Source of the DNA: Azolla caroliniana
Lineage: Eukaryota > Polypodiophyta
Direction of reading: 5' to 3'
Length of the DNA stretch: 64,000 bases
NCBI GenBank assembly: GCA_043228905.1
Contig: JBHGNT010000008.1
Span: 14,880,001 to 14,944,000, forward strand
Positions 45,760-57,600 of this stretch are shown piece after piece; positions within the stretch are counted from its first letter, which is position 1, and each line of letters begins with the position of its first letter. Made by a program: the position numbers and the translations under genes. The notes beneath the pieces were generated by a model. That model was not told the DNA's origin. It was given only the letters and a program-made list of their open reading frames with translations, and made no database searches.

Positions 45760-46422
45760 TGTCACGTTATTACGCGTCTACATGTAGAGCAAGGCGGGAC
45801 CGCGGGGGTCTTGGTCCGAGGAACAAGAGAACAAGAGGGGAGCAAGAAGACAATGGTCGTGCTTCGCACATGCAGAACTACATAGAAACGCAACTGATTG
45901 AAGCAAGATGAATGTATGTATGTGTATGTATATATATATAAGATAAAAGGGGTTACAACCGGAGGGCCAGTGAGCGACAAGCTCTAACGCCTACACACCC
46001 ACACGCACACAGAAGCGAGATGGAGACTCAGCCGGAAGCACTTGGGCGTTCCGCGGAGCAAAGTCAGCCTCCCGAAAACCTGCACAGAGCAAATACAGAG
46101 AAAGACGGAGGAGAAGAGCTCTGTCCCAGTCCGACAGCACTTCGTCCTCAACAAAAGCGATCCCCCATTACGTTTCCTCTCCCTCGCTTTTATAGCCCAA
46201 GCAAGGAGGCCATCACAACCTATTACATCATCTTTATTCTTTGTCCTTTCGGACAGAGATACGCCTCGATTTTCTACCTACAAATGCGTGCTACCTAGGG
46301 TATTCACATCTGCCGACTTGTACCTAAATATATATATTGCAGCAAAACTTGTGCCTAAGTATAAGGGCCAATTCGCGCACATTATTCTCCGGTTCTGCCT
46401 AGGGACGGTTTTCTCCAGGACA
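45760..46422 (-). repeat. H 5' LTR
   Basis: On the minus strand TGTCCTGGAGAAAACC to TAATAACGTGACA, 663 bp. A TA-rich stretch near 45925 matches the A3 target in the other copy. Confidence 0.9.
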
Positions 46423-47018
46423 ACGTGCTTTGCGTGCTCTCGTCTGATCACTCGAAATCACCTGTGGACGCTGAGATCTTTGTGTTCGCGAAATGAAAGG
46501 GACTATGCGCGGCGTGGGTTTTCTTTCTCCATGCGTGGCACCTTTTCTTGATTTCCACGCATGCACTTCCTATACTAATATAGCAGTTGGTTGACATGTG
46601 TTGCCCCTGTCTTTAAAAGCTTTAATTAGCCACCCACCACACCTTTTCAAAGTGCCCATTCGCTCCTCGCCTCTACATGATGACTTTCCTTTTTCTTTTT
46701 CTTTTCTTTCTTTTCTTTTCTTTCTTTTTTTTCTTTTTTCAAATTGAGTTTGAGTTAACGGAAGCACCGGGTCCGTATCCCGATTTTTCCACATATTCAC
46801 TTTTGTTGGTAACATGTTTGTTGTTATCCGGTAACGCCGGCTTTGCCGGCCTATTAGGTAATTCTTCCCTGCTTCCTACTGTTGTATCAGCCTCCGTCTG
46901 TTCAAACAGGTTCTGTGGCATCGGTCCACAATACGGTTTGAGTTGAAAGCAATTGACCCATTTGCCCATGATCTCATCGGCGAGCGTTCCGAGCTGGTAT
47001 GAACCGTTGAATTCTCGT
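46423..47018 (-). pseudogene. F integrase C-terminal tail and spacer
   Basis: About 46900-47018 encodes the last part of the F integrase (REFNGSYQLGTLADEIMGKW, VNCFQLKPYCGPMPQN), separated from its core by solo LTR S. Downstream is a Lys/Glu codon-rich purine tract (46680-46745) and about 250 bases with no signal before H. Confidence 0.72.
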
Positions 47019-48133
47019 TGTCGTGAAGATCCGTCATTACGTGTGGATCGTGACTCAAAACCGCCGGGGTTCTTGACCAGAAGGATTTGAAGTTTACGCT
47101 AGTTTTAGCGAGAAAGTATTTAAGATAGATTGAGAGAGATTGATATGGCGAGAGAGAGATACTGAAATAAAGATTTAACTCTTGATTTTAGATTTGAGAG
47201 AGAAGATACATCAACAATAGGGTTACAAGTCTCTTATTTGATCATCCAAAAAAAATTCATTACCTTTCATATTTTTCCTCCTCCCTTTTATAGATGCCCT
47301 CATGCATTTGAGGGTACAAGACATACATAAAATGCATGTTTGCCATTTGGCACTCATGTATTACATGTGGAGCATGATAACCATGTCACTCATTTTAGCT
47401 CTCATGTATGAGAGTTTACATGTAAAGTTACAATGATAAAAATATAATTTCAAGAAAATGTGTTGGCTTAGTGGTAAGCCTATTGACTCTTAACTTAGAG
47501 GTGCAAGGGTCAAATGTTTACTTTCCTTCCTTGTGTATATGTATAAATATTTATTTATTTATTTATCCATCTAGCCACCGGATGCCAGTTACCGTTCCGT
47601 CGCCGATTGTCGGATGTCGGTTACCGTTCGGTCACCGGATCCCGGTTCCGTCTCCAGTCGCCGATCGTTGGTTACTGTTCGGTCGCTGGATGCCGCCGGC
47701 TCACCGGCTCCGTTGTCGGTCCGGTTTTGGTTGGCCAAAACTTTTGGAAGTAGTAAAGCCACACCCATTCATCTAATAGCTTAGTTCAAGTCACCTTGAA
47801 CTCTCTATGCTCCACACATAGACACAAAGATAATAGCTTTTGCTCTACCTTATATATGGTGAGATCCTCCTTTGTCTTGTATATGTGGGATATCTCACAA
47901 TTTTATTTTTCTCTTTGTCTTTGCAAACTTCCTACCGACATAAGTTGACACTTAGATGTCCGTTTCTTATGTAGTAAAGTGCATCTCAAAGCTCTTCAAG
48001 ACCTCCATCTTTTTGTACTAAGATATTAAACATACTTAAAATATTATTTTCACTATTATTGTTTTATATGATTCATACTCGATTTCGTATGTTTTATGCG
48101 ATTTTCACACCATTGCCGAAAATCTTCACGACA
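47019..48133 (-). repeat. solo LTR S, 1.1 kb, in F integrase
   Basis: The termini are a perfect 12-bp inverted repeat: TGTCGTGAAGAT at 47019 and its complement ending at 48133. The minus-strand reading has a TATA-like TATATAAGG near 47850. There is no coding sequence inside. The F integrase frame stops at its right edge (RFRWTRPY) and resumes at its left. The flanks CTCGT and CCGTG are not an exact duplication. A tRNA-like TGGCTTAGTGG (47464-47474) is inside. It could instead be a DNA element. Confidence 0.6.
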
Positions 48134-51080
48134 CCGTGTTATCTAATACGGTCTGGTCCACCGGAACCGTAGCCTTCCCGGCATTTGACCCATCCGGGTC
48201 TAGAACACCAATACCGGCTTGCCGATCCCAAACATCTTCTCATTTCCCTTCCGGTGCCGATCGACAAACACCTTCCTTCGTCGTTGTTCTAGTTCCAACT
48301 ACATGAGACTAGCTAGCCAATGTTCCTCGAGTTCGCATAATGCGGCTAACTGGATTTTTTCCGATTCCTTTTCACTTAGTTGTTCTTTAACCTATATTTG
48401 CAAACTCGGAACCTGAAATTTGATCGACATTACTGCTTCAAGCCCAAACGCTAACCGGAATGGTGTTGACCGGATACTCGTTTTGTATGTCGTCCGGTAT
48501 GCCCATAGTGCAAGCTTGGTGTCCCAATCGGTTCGGTTTTCATAGACGATCTTTTGCAGGATGTTTTGGAGCGTTTTGTTCGTGGATTCGGCCAGTCCAT
48601 TGGCCTGTGGATAATAAGGGGTATTGCGCTTGTGCACCACTGCATAGAATGTCGTTAAGCTCTCCACTACTTGACCGAGAAAATGTCCGCCTTGGTCGCT
48701 AATTAATTCGATCGGGCATCCATACCGGCACCAGATGTACTCATACAAGAACTTTGCCATTGATGTCGTAGTGTTGTCCTGCAAAGCCTTGGCTTCTACC
48801 CACTTGGTGCAATAATTAGTGGCGACTATGACATATCTGTTGCCGGTTCTCATTGCCGGAGATTTAAATGGCCCAACAAAATCCAACCCCCATTTCTAAA
48901 ATGGTTCTAAGGGTAGCACCGGCTGGTGGGGCATCCTTGCCTATTCTGTTGGTTGGCCCATCCGTTGACATAAATCACAGACTTTCCCATACCGAACCGA
49001 GTCCTTCAGTGTCGTCGGCCACCATAGCCCGTTGTGCCATATCTTTCTTGCCGTAGTGTCCCCGGCATAGTGCCCTCAAGCAACGCCACAATGCGCTTCT
49101 CATACTATTGTGTCTTTTTCGTCGCTTCGCACTGCTCGCCGCCATATGCCATCCGCGCCTTTGTGGTACAGGGTGTCCTGTAGTAGACAAAAATGTCGGC
49201 TTTGCACCGCTAACCGCTTCCGCTTATCCTGGTTCATCTCCTCCGGTGGAAGTCTCGTGCCTAGGAATTGATGCATGTTGGTTAGCCACTTGTCTTCGTC
49301 GACTACCGTGCTATCGGTTGTCGTTTCGGTTGTTACTTTAAACAACTCAGCATCTGGAAACTCATCTGGGACTGCATCTCCGGTCTCACCAGAGTCTAAC
49401 CGGCTCAGATAATCGGCAACCGCATGTTGTATCCTCATCCGGTGATATATTTTGAACTCGAACTCTTGTAGCAACAATGTCTATCGGGCTAGCTTGCCGA
49501 TGTGATGCCTTTGAGACCAAATACAATAGCGCTGAGTGGTTGACATGGAAAGAAAATTTCCTTCCCAATAAATAGTGCTTGAACTTGGTAACACTGTGAA
49601 TCATCCCTAAGGCTTCTCTTTCCGTTGTCGAATAATTTCGTTCCACCTGGGATAGCTTCCGGCTAGCATAATAGACCGGTCGATACCATTTCGGTTCAGC
49701 CAGTTGCATTAGTGCGCTGCCAATTGCTATGTCGGACACATCCACGAACACATGGAAATTCTTTTGACCAGTCCGGTGGTTGCACCACTGGTGCTTGTGA
49801 TAGTAGTACTTTTAGTGCCCCGTAAGCCTCATCCTCCGTATTCGTCCATTGGAACGGTGTCCGGTGAACCGCGGCATGCAATGGTGTCACCGGATTTGCC
49901 CTAGAAACCGACTCAAGGCTTTGGTCGTCGATGTTGCCGGTGCTTCTAAGATTGCCTTCACCTTATCGGGTTCTACCGCGATCTCGTCCTTGCTGACCAA
50001 ATGGCCCAGCAATGCACCGCTTGTTACTCCGAACACACACTTTGCTGGATTCAGGCTTAGCCGATAATAACTTCTGCATTTCTCAAGACATAGTCAGGGG
50101 TGTTGGAGATGTTCTCCTTCTCGGCTATACACGGCAAAGTCATCCAGGAATACCTCCATGAATGCCAGAATGAACTCGCCAAATATTTCCATGATTATTC
50201 ATTGGAAGGTCGCCGGTGCGGTTTTGAGCCCGAACATCATTACCACTGCGACAAAGACTCCCCATTCAGTGACGAATGTCGTCTTGTCTTGGTCGTCGGG
50301 GTGCATCGTTATTTGATTGTAGCCGTTGAAATGGCGGTGGAAAGGCATCGGTCACCGTCGCCGCATTGAGTTTCCGGTAATCAACGCACACCCGGAACCA
50401 TTCTTTTTCGGCACGAAGACTATGGGACTTAACCATGTGGCTTTTTTCACTGGTCGGATAAAACCGACCCATAGCAACTTGTCAATTTCCTCTTTGACTT
50501 TTGCCGCATAGTTAGGGTTCATCCGTTTGGCTACCGGTTTGGCATCCTTACTGAGGTGTATTTGGTGTTGGTACAATTGAGGATCCAGCCCCCACATGTC
50601 TTCATAGGACTAATCAACTGAGGCGAATACATCCCGGAATTCCTTTAATAAGGTGATCATCGCCGTCTTGTTGCCCGGTGACATTTCCTTAACAATATGA
50701 ACTAGTCTGGCGTCGTCCCCAGTCCCTAAGTTCACTTCCTCTAACTGGGATGCTTTCACGCGTTAGGATACCTCCATCTCCTTCTCCAGAGCTTCTTGTG
50801 CTTGCCGTAATTCTTTGATAGCTTCCCGATCCGGCTCGTCGATGGTGTCGTCTGATTGCATTCTATATGGTGACACTGCTTCCACCACATCGATTTCAAA
50901 TAGGGGTACAATTTTTGGGTTTTCTTCTAAATACTAGTCGACCTCTTTGTCCGCAAGCCCCTTGAGCATGTTTACACCTTCTGCATATAGCGGTGTCAGC
51001 TCCTAGCCGGTACTGGCTTGAGGGTGGGTAGGTACCCTTATTTTTGTCTTCCCTTGTCGGAAGGTAATCATGTATTTCCG
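48134..51080 (-). pseudogene. F reverse transcriptase, RNase H and integrase core
   Basis: RT runs from about 50600 (QIHLSKDAKPVAKRMNP, DKLLWVGFIRPV, PIVFVPKKNG) to FLDDF near 50140. RNase H is at 49750-49400 (FVDVSDIAIGSAL, RNYSTTEREALGMI), where the HVDHSAL-type block reads HVNHSAL. The linker and HHCC finger follow. The integrase core at 48890-48390 keeps all three catalytic regions (MDFVGP, SDQGGHF, GLAESTNK). The tail KMFGIGKPVLVF, RFRWTRPY reaches S. Stops and frame changes occur throughout, so it is a fossil. Confidence 0.85.
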
Positions 51081-53479
51081 CTAGTTTTGTTTGATATGCG
51101 CCGTTTTTAGCCATGGGCGGCCTAGCAACAGTGGGTAAGCCCCTTGCGCATTGAGTTGGAGAACCACTACCGAAATGCGAAATGCTTGACCTCCGATTGT
51201 TACATCTAGATCCCATATCAAACCAGTAGGTCTTACCGAACTTGTATCTGCCATCTGGAGCCAAAACGGGCAAGGCTCCCATTCTTGGATTCCCAGGGTA
51301 TTACAAGTCCATAAACTGATCACGTTCACGCCTGATCCTTTGTCCACAATCGTCGTTCTTTGACGATGGCAGTGATTGCCAGACTGTTCGTGTCTACCAC
51401 TGTTGGCCCTTCTTCCGGATTTGAGAAGAGCGCAGGAGCCGGCAACAGAATTGATGTGGTCATTCATGATGTTAGCCCTTCCGTAAATCGGGGCACTAGC
51501 TGTAATAACCGACCCAATGGCAACGTAATCTGACATTCTTGTAACGCTTGCCATGTTGGGTTTTCCAGTTGAATCGTGTCGGTGGCCCCTTCCGGTTTCT
51601 CCTTTTGTTGTTCAAGCTCAGCCACATTTTGCTCATTTGCCTTCTTCACCCACTCGGTGGCTTGCTTTCGGATTGCCTCATGTGTTTCCCACTCCGTTGT
51701 TTTGCCTTTTGCCCTGGTGGTGACTTGTTGTATATCGGCAACTTCTGCTACCACCATATTTACGGCTGGTCTTTTCTCGTAGCTTTTAACCGGACACTGA
51801 TTACTATAATGTCCTTCTTGCCGGCAATAGTAGTACTATGCTTTCCGAGTGTTGTTGGATTCGGCGTTCGCTCCGGTACCCGGTTGAGGTCCTATTGGTG
51901 GTCGGTTAGGTGCTTGGTCGGGTTGGGTACTTGGCGTGCCCTTGTTTGGCTGCCATTGGCGGTCCTCCTTTCTAGCGTTCCATTTTTTGTTGAAGCGTTT
52001 TTTGTGCTAGTAATCCTGTCGGGGCCGGTTTTCATAGTTTCCTTGATCCTCCCTCCGCTGGTTGTAATTGGGGGAGTGATCCCGGTTGTATCACTCGTAT
52101 CGTTCACCATTGTAATCTCGGTAGCTATCATGCAGGTCTCGGTCGTGAGCGTCCTCTCTGTCGTTGTTCCGGATATCTTGCGTTGGCCGGTAACGCTCAT
52201 CTCGCCGCTAGCGTTCTTCTTCCTCCCGGTTGTTCCGCGGTTCGATTTGCCTTACCAGTGCCGCTTGCCGGTTCAGCAAGTTATATTCGCATCGGTCCAT
52301 TGTGTGCGTTTTGCAGTGGCATAATATGCACTGTGTTCGCATGGTACATTCTATTGCCAAGTTCCCAGCATTGAGACAAGTCGTACATTGTATAGCTTGC
52401 CGGAACCGTAGGTCATCTTCTGTCGGTAATGTATGTTGGAGTGCCCCCATTGTTAGCCATGAGCTTGTTTTCTCCATCTCCCTGACCCATTCTATGACTT
52501 AGTTGATTGTGCTGGTGCGGAAATTGATCAATGCGCACACCGTATGCAGGGGTTCCCTGAGTGCGGCTAGGAATATTGATTTCGCCTCTTCCTCCGGTGG
52601 TGCTCGATTTAGCTGACTGTGCATTCGCTGGAACCGGATTACGAATTGTTGGATGGTTTCCGTAGGTTCCTGCCATATGGTGTAGAATAGGCCGACCTTC
52701 TCCCGTTGATCCACCTCCCTATTGAAGAATAGTAAAAATCTGGTTTCTAAGTCCTCAAACGTTGTGAAGGTGCCGGGAGTGTGCGTCAAGCGCCTTCGCG
52801 CGGCTGGTCCTTCCAAGGTCATGCCGAACTTTGCAATCTTCGAGCGTTCTGCTTCAGCGACGGTCAAGCAATGCGACACATGGTTTGCTTCCCATGTTTG
52901 CAGAAATGCATAGACATGAGCTTCTGCGTCCGGATCATCCCGGTACTTGGGATATTGGAACGGCATGTCGTCGTCCGGTGTCGGAGGTCTCTCCTCCTCT
53001 TCTTTCGGTGTCGGAGGTCTTGCCTCCTCTTATTCTAGTATCGCACATGGCGGTGTCGGAAGTTGATCTGCCACTTGCCGATCTGGGGCTTCTACTTTCG
53101 TTAACTCCGGTTCTGGTGTCAGCAAGGCATCCGACTGCTCGTCCTCCGGTCCGTTTGGGGTGTCGTGGCCGCTACAGTAATTCGAATGGGCATTGCATTA
53201 ACCGTCTGAAGGCCGAGAATGGTTCCAAATTGCCTCCCCTGTCGCTAGTGCCTACAGAATGGATTCCGCGTACTGGAGATTGCTCAAGCTGCTTCCTTCG
53301 TCCGAATGGGAATTCTTCTGTCCGCGGAGTGACTCTGCAGCGACTCATCGGATTACTTTGGAAAATGAGCGATCCGCACGGATCTCTTCTACCCCCTGTT
53401 GGAAAGCCTCTCGCTTCCGCAATCGTTCGGCAAGTCTTCTTTCACGCTCCGTAACCTAGTCGTATGTTGGTCTAGTCAT
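51081..53479 (-). pseudogene. F gag and protease
   Basis: Gag probably starts near 53479. The capsid core is readable at 52966-52499 (MPFQYPKYRDDPDAEAHVYAFL, TLEGPAARR, FETRFLLFFNRE-like DLETRFLLFF). Two knuckles follow: CTTCLNAGNLAIEC with asparagine in place of histidine, and an intact CILCHCKTHTMDRC. The protease at about 51400-51100 has a worn active site (VDKGSGVNVIS) and LLLGRPWL. The antisense strand here has a long hydrophobic frame, which I regard as an accident. Confidence 0.78.
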
Positions 53480-53509
53480 CCATGCCCACCGTTGTCCGCT
53501 ACGTTTGTG

Positions 53510-53527
53510 CAGGAATCGTGGTCGCCA
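53510..53527 (-). promoter_or_regulatory. F primer binding site candidate
   Basis: On the minus strand TGGCGACCACGATTCCTG lies seven bases after the 5' LTR. A TGGCG start is usual for non-Met primer sites of Tat/Athila-type elements. The tRNA is not named. Confidence 0.55.
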
Positions 53528-53534
53528 AAAACTA

Positions 53535-53995
53535 TGTTATCTCTAGGGCTGGACAATGGCCTGACACAGGGTGTCCCTTTGAGACACTTTACCAAAGGGG
53601 TGTTGCGGTAAGATAGAGTTAGAGAGACTATTAATGGAACCCTAATTGGTTAGTAGCAGCAATATCATAAATCACAATACATGCGTAGGATAAATTACAC
53701 TTAGCACAGAACGGTAATTAACCACGATTAAGATACAAAACAACAACACTATATTAATTATCCGCTAATGATTACAATCTAACCGACCCTTTTTATAGGT
53801 CTCCGTTTTAGGTACAAACTGGTGCCAACCGGCATCCGGCTACGAACCGGTCCGGATCTGGATCGGCATACCGATTCCATGTCCGTCCGTTTGCTTCTCT
53901 AATCATAATAATTCTATGTAAATATATAATCAGCTCCCGGTTATTAATTATCCCCTCATTTCCCATTCTGGACTTCCCTTGCGGGTCGGCTAACA
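53535..53995 (-). repeat. F 5' LTR
   Basis: On the minus strand TGTTAGCCGACCCGC to GAGATAACA, 461 bp, the partner of 29779-30238. Confidence 0.92.
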
Positions 53996-56063
53996 AATGG
54001 CATTTCCAAAGTCCAATTATCACTAGTTACACAATTTTCTATAATTCCTTTCTGATCACTATAAAACACATCCCACCATGACGTGTCTTGTTGTGCGGCA
54101 TATTTCTTTGCAGCCTCAATATGCTTCCTTTTTTCTGTTAAGGCAAGTTAGAGCCATAAGTGTTTTTTTATCTCCTACCAAGTCACTATGCAACTGTACT
54201 TTCGTCTCAATTGGCATTTGTTTAGCCCCATAGACTATTGTACTAGGCATACAAAGTAAGAACTGGTAACCGCCTTCAGGTTCCCATTTTGTAGAAGATG
54301 AATATTGCTTGCCATACAAAACCGTCGAACCACCTATATCATTTTTCTTTATCACAAAAATTTGATTGAAGCTTATATTGTTTAAGTGGGCGAGCACTTT
54401 AACATTCTCATCATCCCCATCTGATATATATCTCTTAAACTCATATAACTCCAAGTGTAACACTTTTGGGTGTGGTGTGTATGCATCACAAATGACATCA
54501 AATAGTTTTTGTAATGTGAAAGCATCATGCCGAGACAACTATCTAGAGAATGTGCTAAACATCTGATCTATATGATCATGTGTGGCCAACCAAAAGAAAA
54601 TCGAGTTTCCCTTTTCTAAACAATCCTTGGTTGACCAACATACTTAGATAGCCAAACACAGTTGAATTTTTTTTCTCTCAGAGCAGTATTGTCCAATTGA
54701 ATGTAGAGAACAAGGGGGAAAGGTTGGCCCCAAGACATCAAAACTCGGTGAATCACTGTAACTGTTACGTTAGGGTCATTGTGAACATTAGGGTATGTAA
54801 TGAAGATGTGAGGTCTAACTAACATATCATAAGCCAAGGATCCTACCAAGTGCATTTCAACAAGGCACTCATCATTGATGTCTTTGGGGAACCTTGGCAT
54901 ATGAGGTAAGCACATCTTCTTCTGGTCCATGCCATCAATCATTAAGCACATGTATTGTTCGGGCCTCTTCAAACACTTCTCTCTATGTTGCATCACCTTC
55001 TTTTGTTCTAACGATTGTGCTTCACGATGCTCCTGTAGTAACTTCTTATTGATATCTTTTTCCATTGTTGTCTTTGCACCTTTAGCCAAACTTTTACGGT
55101 TCGCACAAATCGAACAATACCCCATGCGCACTTTACGTGGAATAATAACTTTTGAAAACCATGTTCTCCACAATCTTGTGAATTGGTTGTATGTGACGTA
55201 TTCATCACTTGATAATAGCATTTCTGATCGATAGACATCATAAACTTCTCGACATGTGTAATTATCAGAGAGGTGCATCCTGCCTGTAGTGGGCATTACT
55301 TCACAATTTAACTTGAAGTAAATTTTCATCCGACCAATAGCATGTCTTCCAATTGCACCTTTCATACTTGGAACCTCTTTACAATTGACAATGTGATCCC
55401 CACTAAGAAGACATTGTTGTACTCTATGTAGCCACATATTACTAACACATAGCGCAATCTTGAATGCCTCTCTACATATTTGTTGCACATGGAAGATATA
55501 AAACTCAAATGATACTTTGATCGCTGAAGAGTTTTCAGACACCAATTGCATATGTGAGCCAAGGTAAGTGTCTTGCTCATCACTAGTCATCGAAAAATAG
55601 TAACGTCTTAATTCTCACAACTTTGCTTTTCCAATTATTGACAGACAGCCACGACCATAACATGTTTTGTTGACATCAAATCCAAGTTGCTTATCTGATG
55701 TCACCAAGTTAAATCTTTCCAAACGAATTCTATGTGGGATTCTTCTAATATGCATCGGGCTTCCCAATTTCTTTTCGTCACTAGAAATAGGGGTAACCAC
55801 ATTAGAGTCAATTATGTTGTTGTTAGGTTGATCCCCCATGATCTTCGATGTTTGATTGGAATTATCTTAATTGTTTGTATCTTTATTGACATCATATTCT
55901 TCAACAGAGAACTCTTCACATGAGGTATAGGAGAAGATGAGCTCAAATAATATTCTTCGACAGAAAATGATGTATCTGTTCACAAACAATACTCTTTAAC
56001 TGAAAACATTGAGTCGGTTGACAAACAATACTCCTCAACCGAAAAGGTTGAGTTTTCACTCAT
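53996..56063 (-). pseudogene. DUF7869-family gene, N-terminal and catalytic-like part
   Basis: It starts at ATG 56063. The first 40 codons repeat FSVEEY or FSVKEY three times. Then GFDVNKTCYGRGCL, a CxxC-type block (YCSICANRKSL), and the domain core DGMDQKKMCLPH, LVGSLAYDMLVRPHIF, LYIQLDNTALREK, then in another frame LVGHTHDHIDQMFSTFSR. The DGMDQ, QLDNTA and GHTHxxIDQ set is the DUF7869 signature as I know it, suspected to be an RNase H-like transposase fold. Lesions: stops near 55965, 55615 and 54542, and frameshifts near 54616 and 54125. The gene continues at 29778 after F. Confidence 0.65.
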
Positions 56064-57020
56064 GGCTTAAGATCCAAACACAACTCTCAAAATTATGCGC
56101 TTAAGCTACTATAAGAGATTGAAACAAATGATAAGTGCCTCTATATATAAAAGCTCCCTCAATCTAATGTCCATAAAATTTATTATTATATAAAATAAAT
56201 AAATAATCTAATAAAGAAAGATATTATTATTATATAAAATATATTTTATTCATTTCATTAGCCTTACTCGAATAGTCTATATTTAAAATATATTAATATA
56301 TACATAAATTTATTTTATACAATATTATTCATATAGTCTATAATCAAAATATATTTTATTGTATATATATAATCTATATTCAAAATCATTAGGGAGTCAT
56401 AAATATGTAAGTGTAATCTAAATCATTTGTCCATTAATGAAGATCACAATCATTTAAAAGTGCCTAAGTGTGTATTATATTAAATATATATAATATTCAT
56501 ATACATATACTATATATTCATAATCATTAGAGCGTCATAAATATGTAGGTTTCATCTCAATAATTGGTTCGTTAATGAAGATCATAATCATTTAAAAGTA
56601 CCATTCCTCACGTGTGAATAGAATTCCTAATCCCCATCTGAGAAAGAGGAAAGTATATTAAAATTTTCCTTTATTTCATTCATTGGTGTTTATAATCCAA
56701 CATAGAAGAAACAATACAATCTATAATGAGCAATCATTAGTGACCTATGATTCCGTGCCATAAATACAAGTGGGACACAACTATTACCACCAACAATGGC
56801 TAAGTGCATACGTACTACCTGTAACTATAACTATAAATACCATAGAGTACTTAATTGACTAAAATTTAAGTAACCTATAACTCACATGCAATACCTACCT
56901 CAGGACCCACCTTTGTACTAACCAAAGGGTACTAACAACTAACTAACATAGGGGAACTAAGTTGGATGTAACCCAACTATGATTAAAATAATTGTACTTA
57001 CTTTAACCATGGTTTTAAAG
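56064..57020. other. AT-rich intergenic region between two divergent genes
   Basis: 56160-56560 is very AT-rich. A direct repeat of about 95 bp occurs at roughly 56371-56463 and 56509-56603 (CATTAGGGAGTCATAAATATG against CATTAGAGCGTCATAAATATG-like words, GTTAATGAAGATCAYAATCA, ATTTAAAAGT). There is no coding signal. It would hold the promoters of both the minus-strand DUF7869 gene and the plus-strand gene at 57024 if these were active. Confidence 0.5.
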
Positions 57021-57348
57021 CCCTATAAATAGGAGGACCTTCTCATTTTCCAGATCTCACACACACAATCGAGACCCAGAGCACTCAACGCCCAAGAGCA
57101 CATGAAGCATCACCAATGCAAGAGCACACGACCAAATCCTATCACAAGCAAGCCCGAAAATCATGTCGTCGGAGAAGATTGAACGCACGGACTCCAGGTA
57201 AGATACTAATTGTACAGAAATTTATAATTTCAATCCTTTCTAACCATTAAGGAACATTCACAAACCCTGATTCATACAGGAACTCGATGCGGCGTATCGA
57301 GGTTTTGTTTGAAGTCCTTCTATGAACTGGACCTCAATATAGCATATC

Positions 57349-57437
57349 GAGTTTGTGTTCACAATAGACCTTTTGAACGCCAACTTGATACAGCGTATCG
57401 AGTTGGCGTTTAAAAGTTCTATTGTAAACACAAACTC
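57349..57437 (+). repeat. long hairpin 1 in putative intron
   Basis: 43-nt arms (57349-57391 and 57395-57437) pair with four mismatches around a 3-nt loop. Each arm contains a GAGTTTGTGTT word and a CGCCAACT word. Confidence 0.85.
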
Positions 57438-57517
57438 AATACAAGAATAGATACAAACTCGATACGGTGCATCGAGTTTGTGTTTAATGTATAGGTTTTA
57501 ATAACAGCCTTGATACT

Positions 57518-57600
57518 CCGTATCGAGTTGGTGTTGAAAAGGTCTAGGGCGTATCGAGTTTGTGTTTACAATAGACCTTTTCAACACCAACTCGATACGG
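57518..57600 (+). repeat. long hairpin 2 in putative intron
   Basis: Perfect 28-nt arms (57518-57545 and 57573-57600) surround a 27-nt loop. The arms contain CGTATCGAGTTGGTGTTG. The loop repeats the other word family (GTATCGAGTTTGTGTTTACA) found in hairpin 1. Confidence 0.88.

Larger units (their letters stand above)
33185..46422 (-). mobile_element. Ty3/gypsy element H, hosts A3 and B2
   Basis: LTRs of about 662 bp are 45760-46422 (5') and 33185-34511 (3', including A3). The primer site is at 45736-45753 and a GGTGGGGGCGGA tract precedes the 3' LTR. Coding on the minus strand is gag, protease with DHG, RT, RNase H, integrase. It lies in F between integrase and the extra ORF. The flanks TATGT and ACGTG do not give a clean duplication. 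It is a different gypsy lineage from F, G1 and Y2. Confidence 0.9.
29779..53995 (-). mobile_element. Ty3/gypsy element F, hosts S and H
   Basis: LTRs are 29779-30238 (3') and 53535-53995 (5'), with the duplication AATGG at 29774-29778 and 53996-54000. On the minus strand the order is gag, protease, RT, RNase H, integrase, then a long extra ORF before the 3' LTR. With S and H removed it is about 9.9 kb. It resembles Tat-type gypsy elements in its pol and in having a large 3' region, but it has sense-orientation coding there. Confidence 0.92.

Noticed and set aside
46675-46745. Pyrimidine tract as a functional polypurine tract of F on the minus strand
   Set aside because: It lies between integrase and the extra ORF, not next to an LTR; likely low-complexity Lys/Glu coding or simple repeat.
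51548-52324. A 258-codon plus-strand frame rich in hydrophobic residues, like a multi-pass membrane protein
   Set aside because: It is antisense to the gag-protease region of F; hydrophobicity arises from reading the complement of a charged Lys/Glu/Gln-rich protein.
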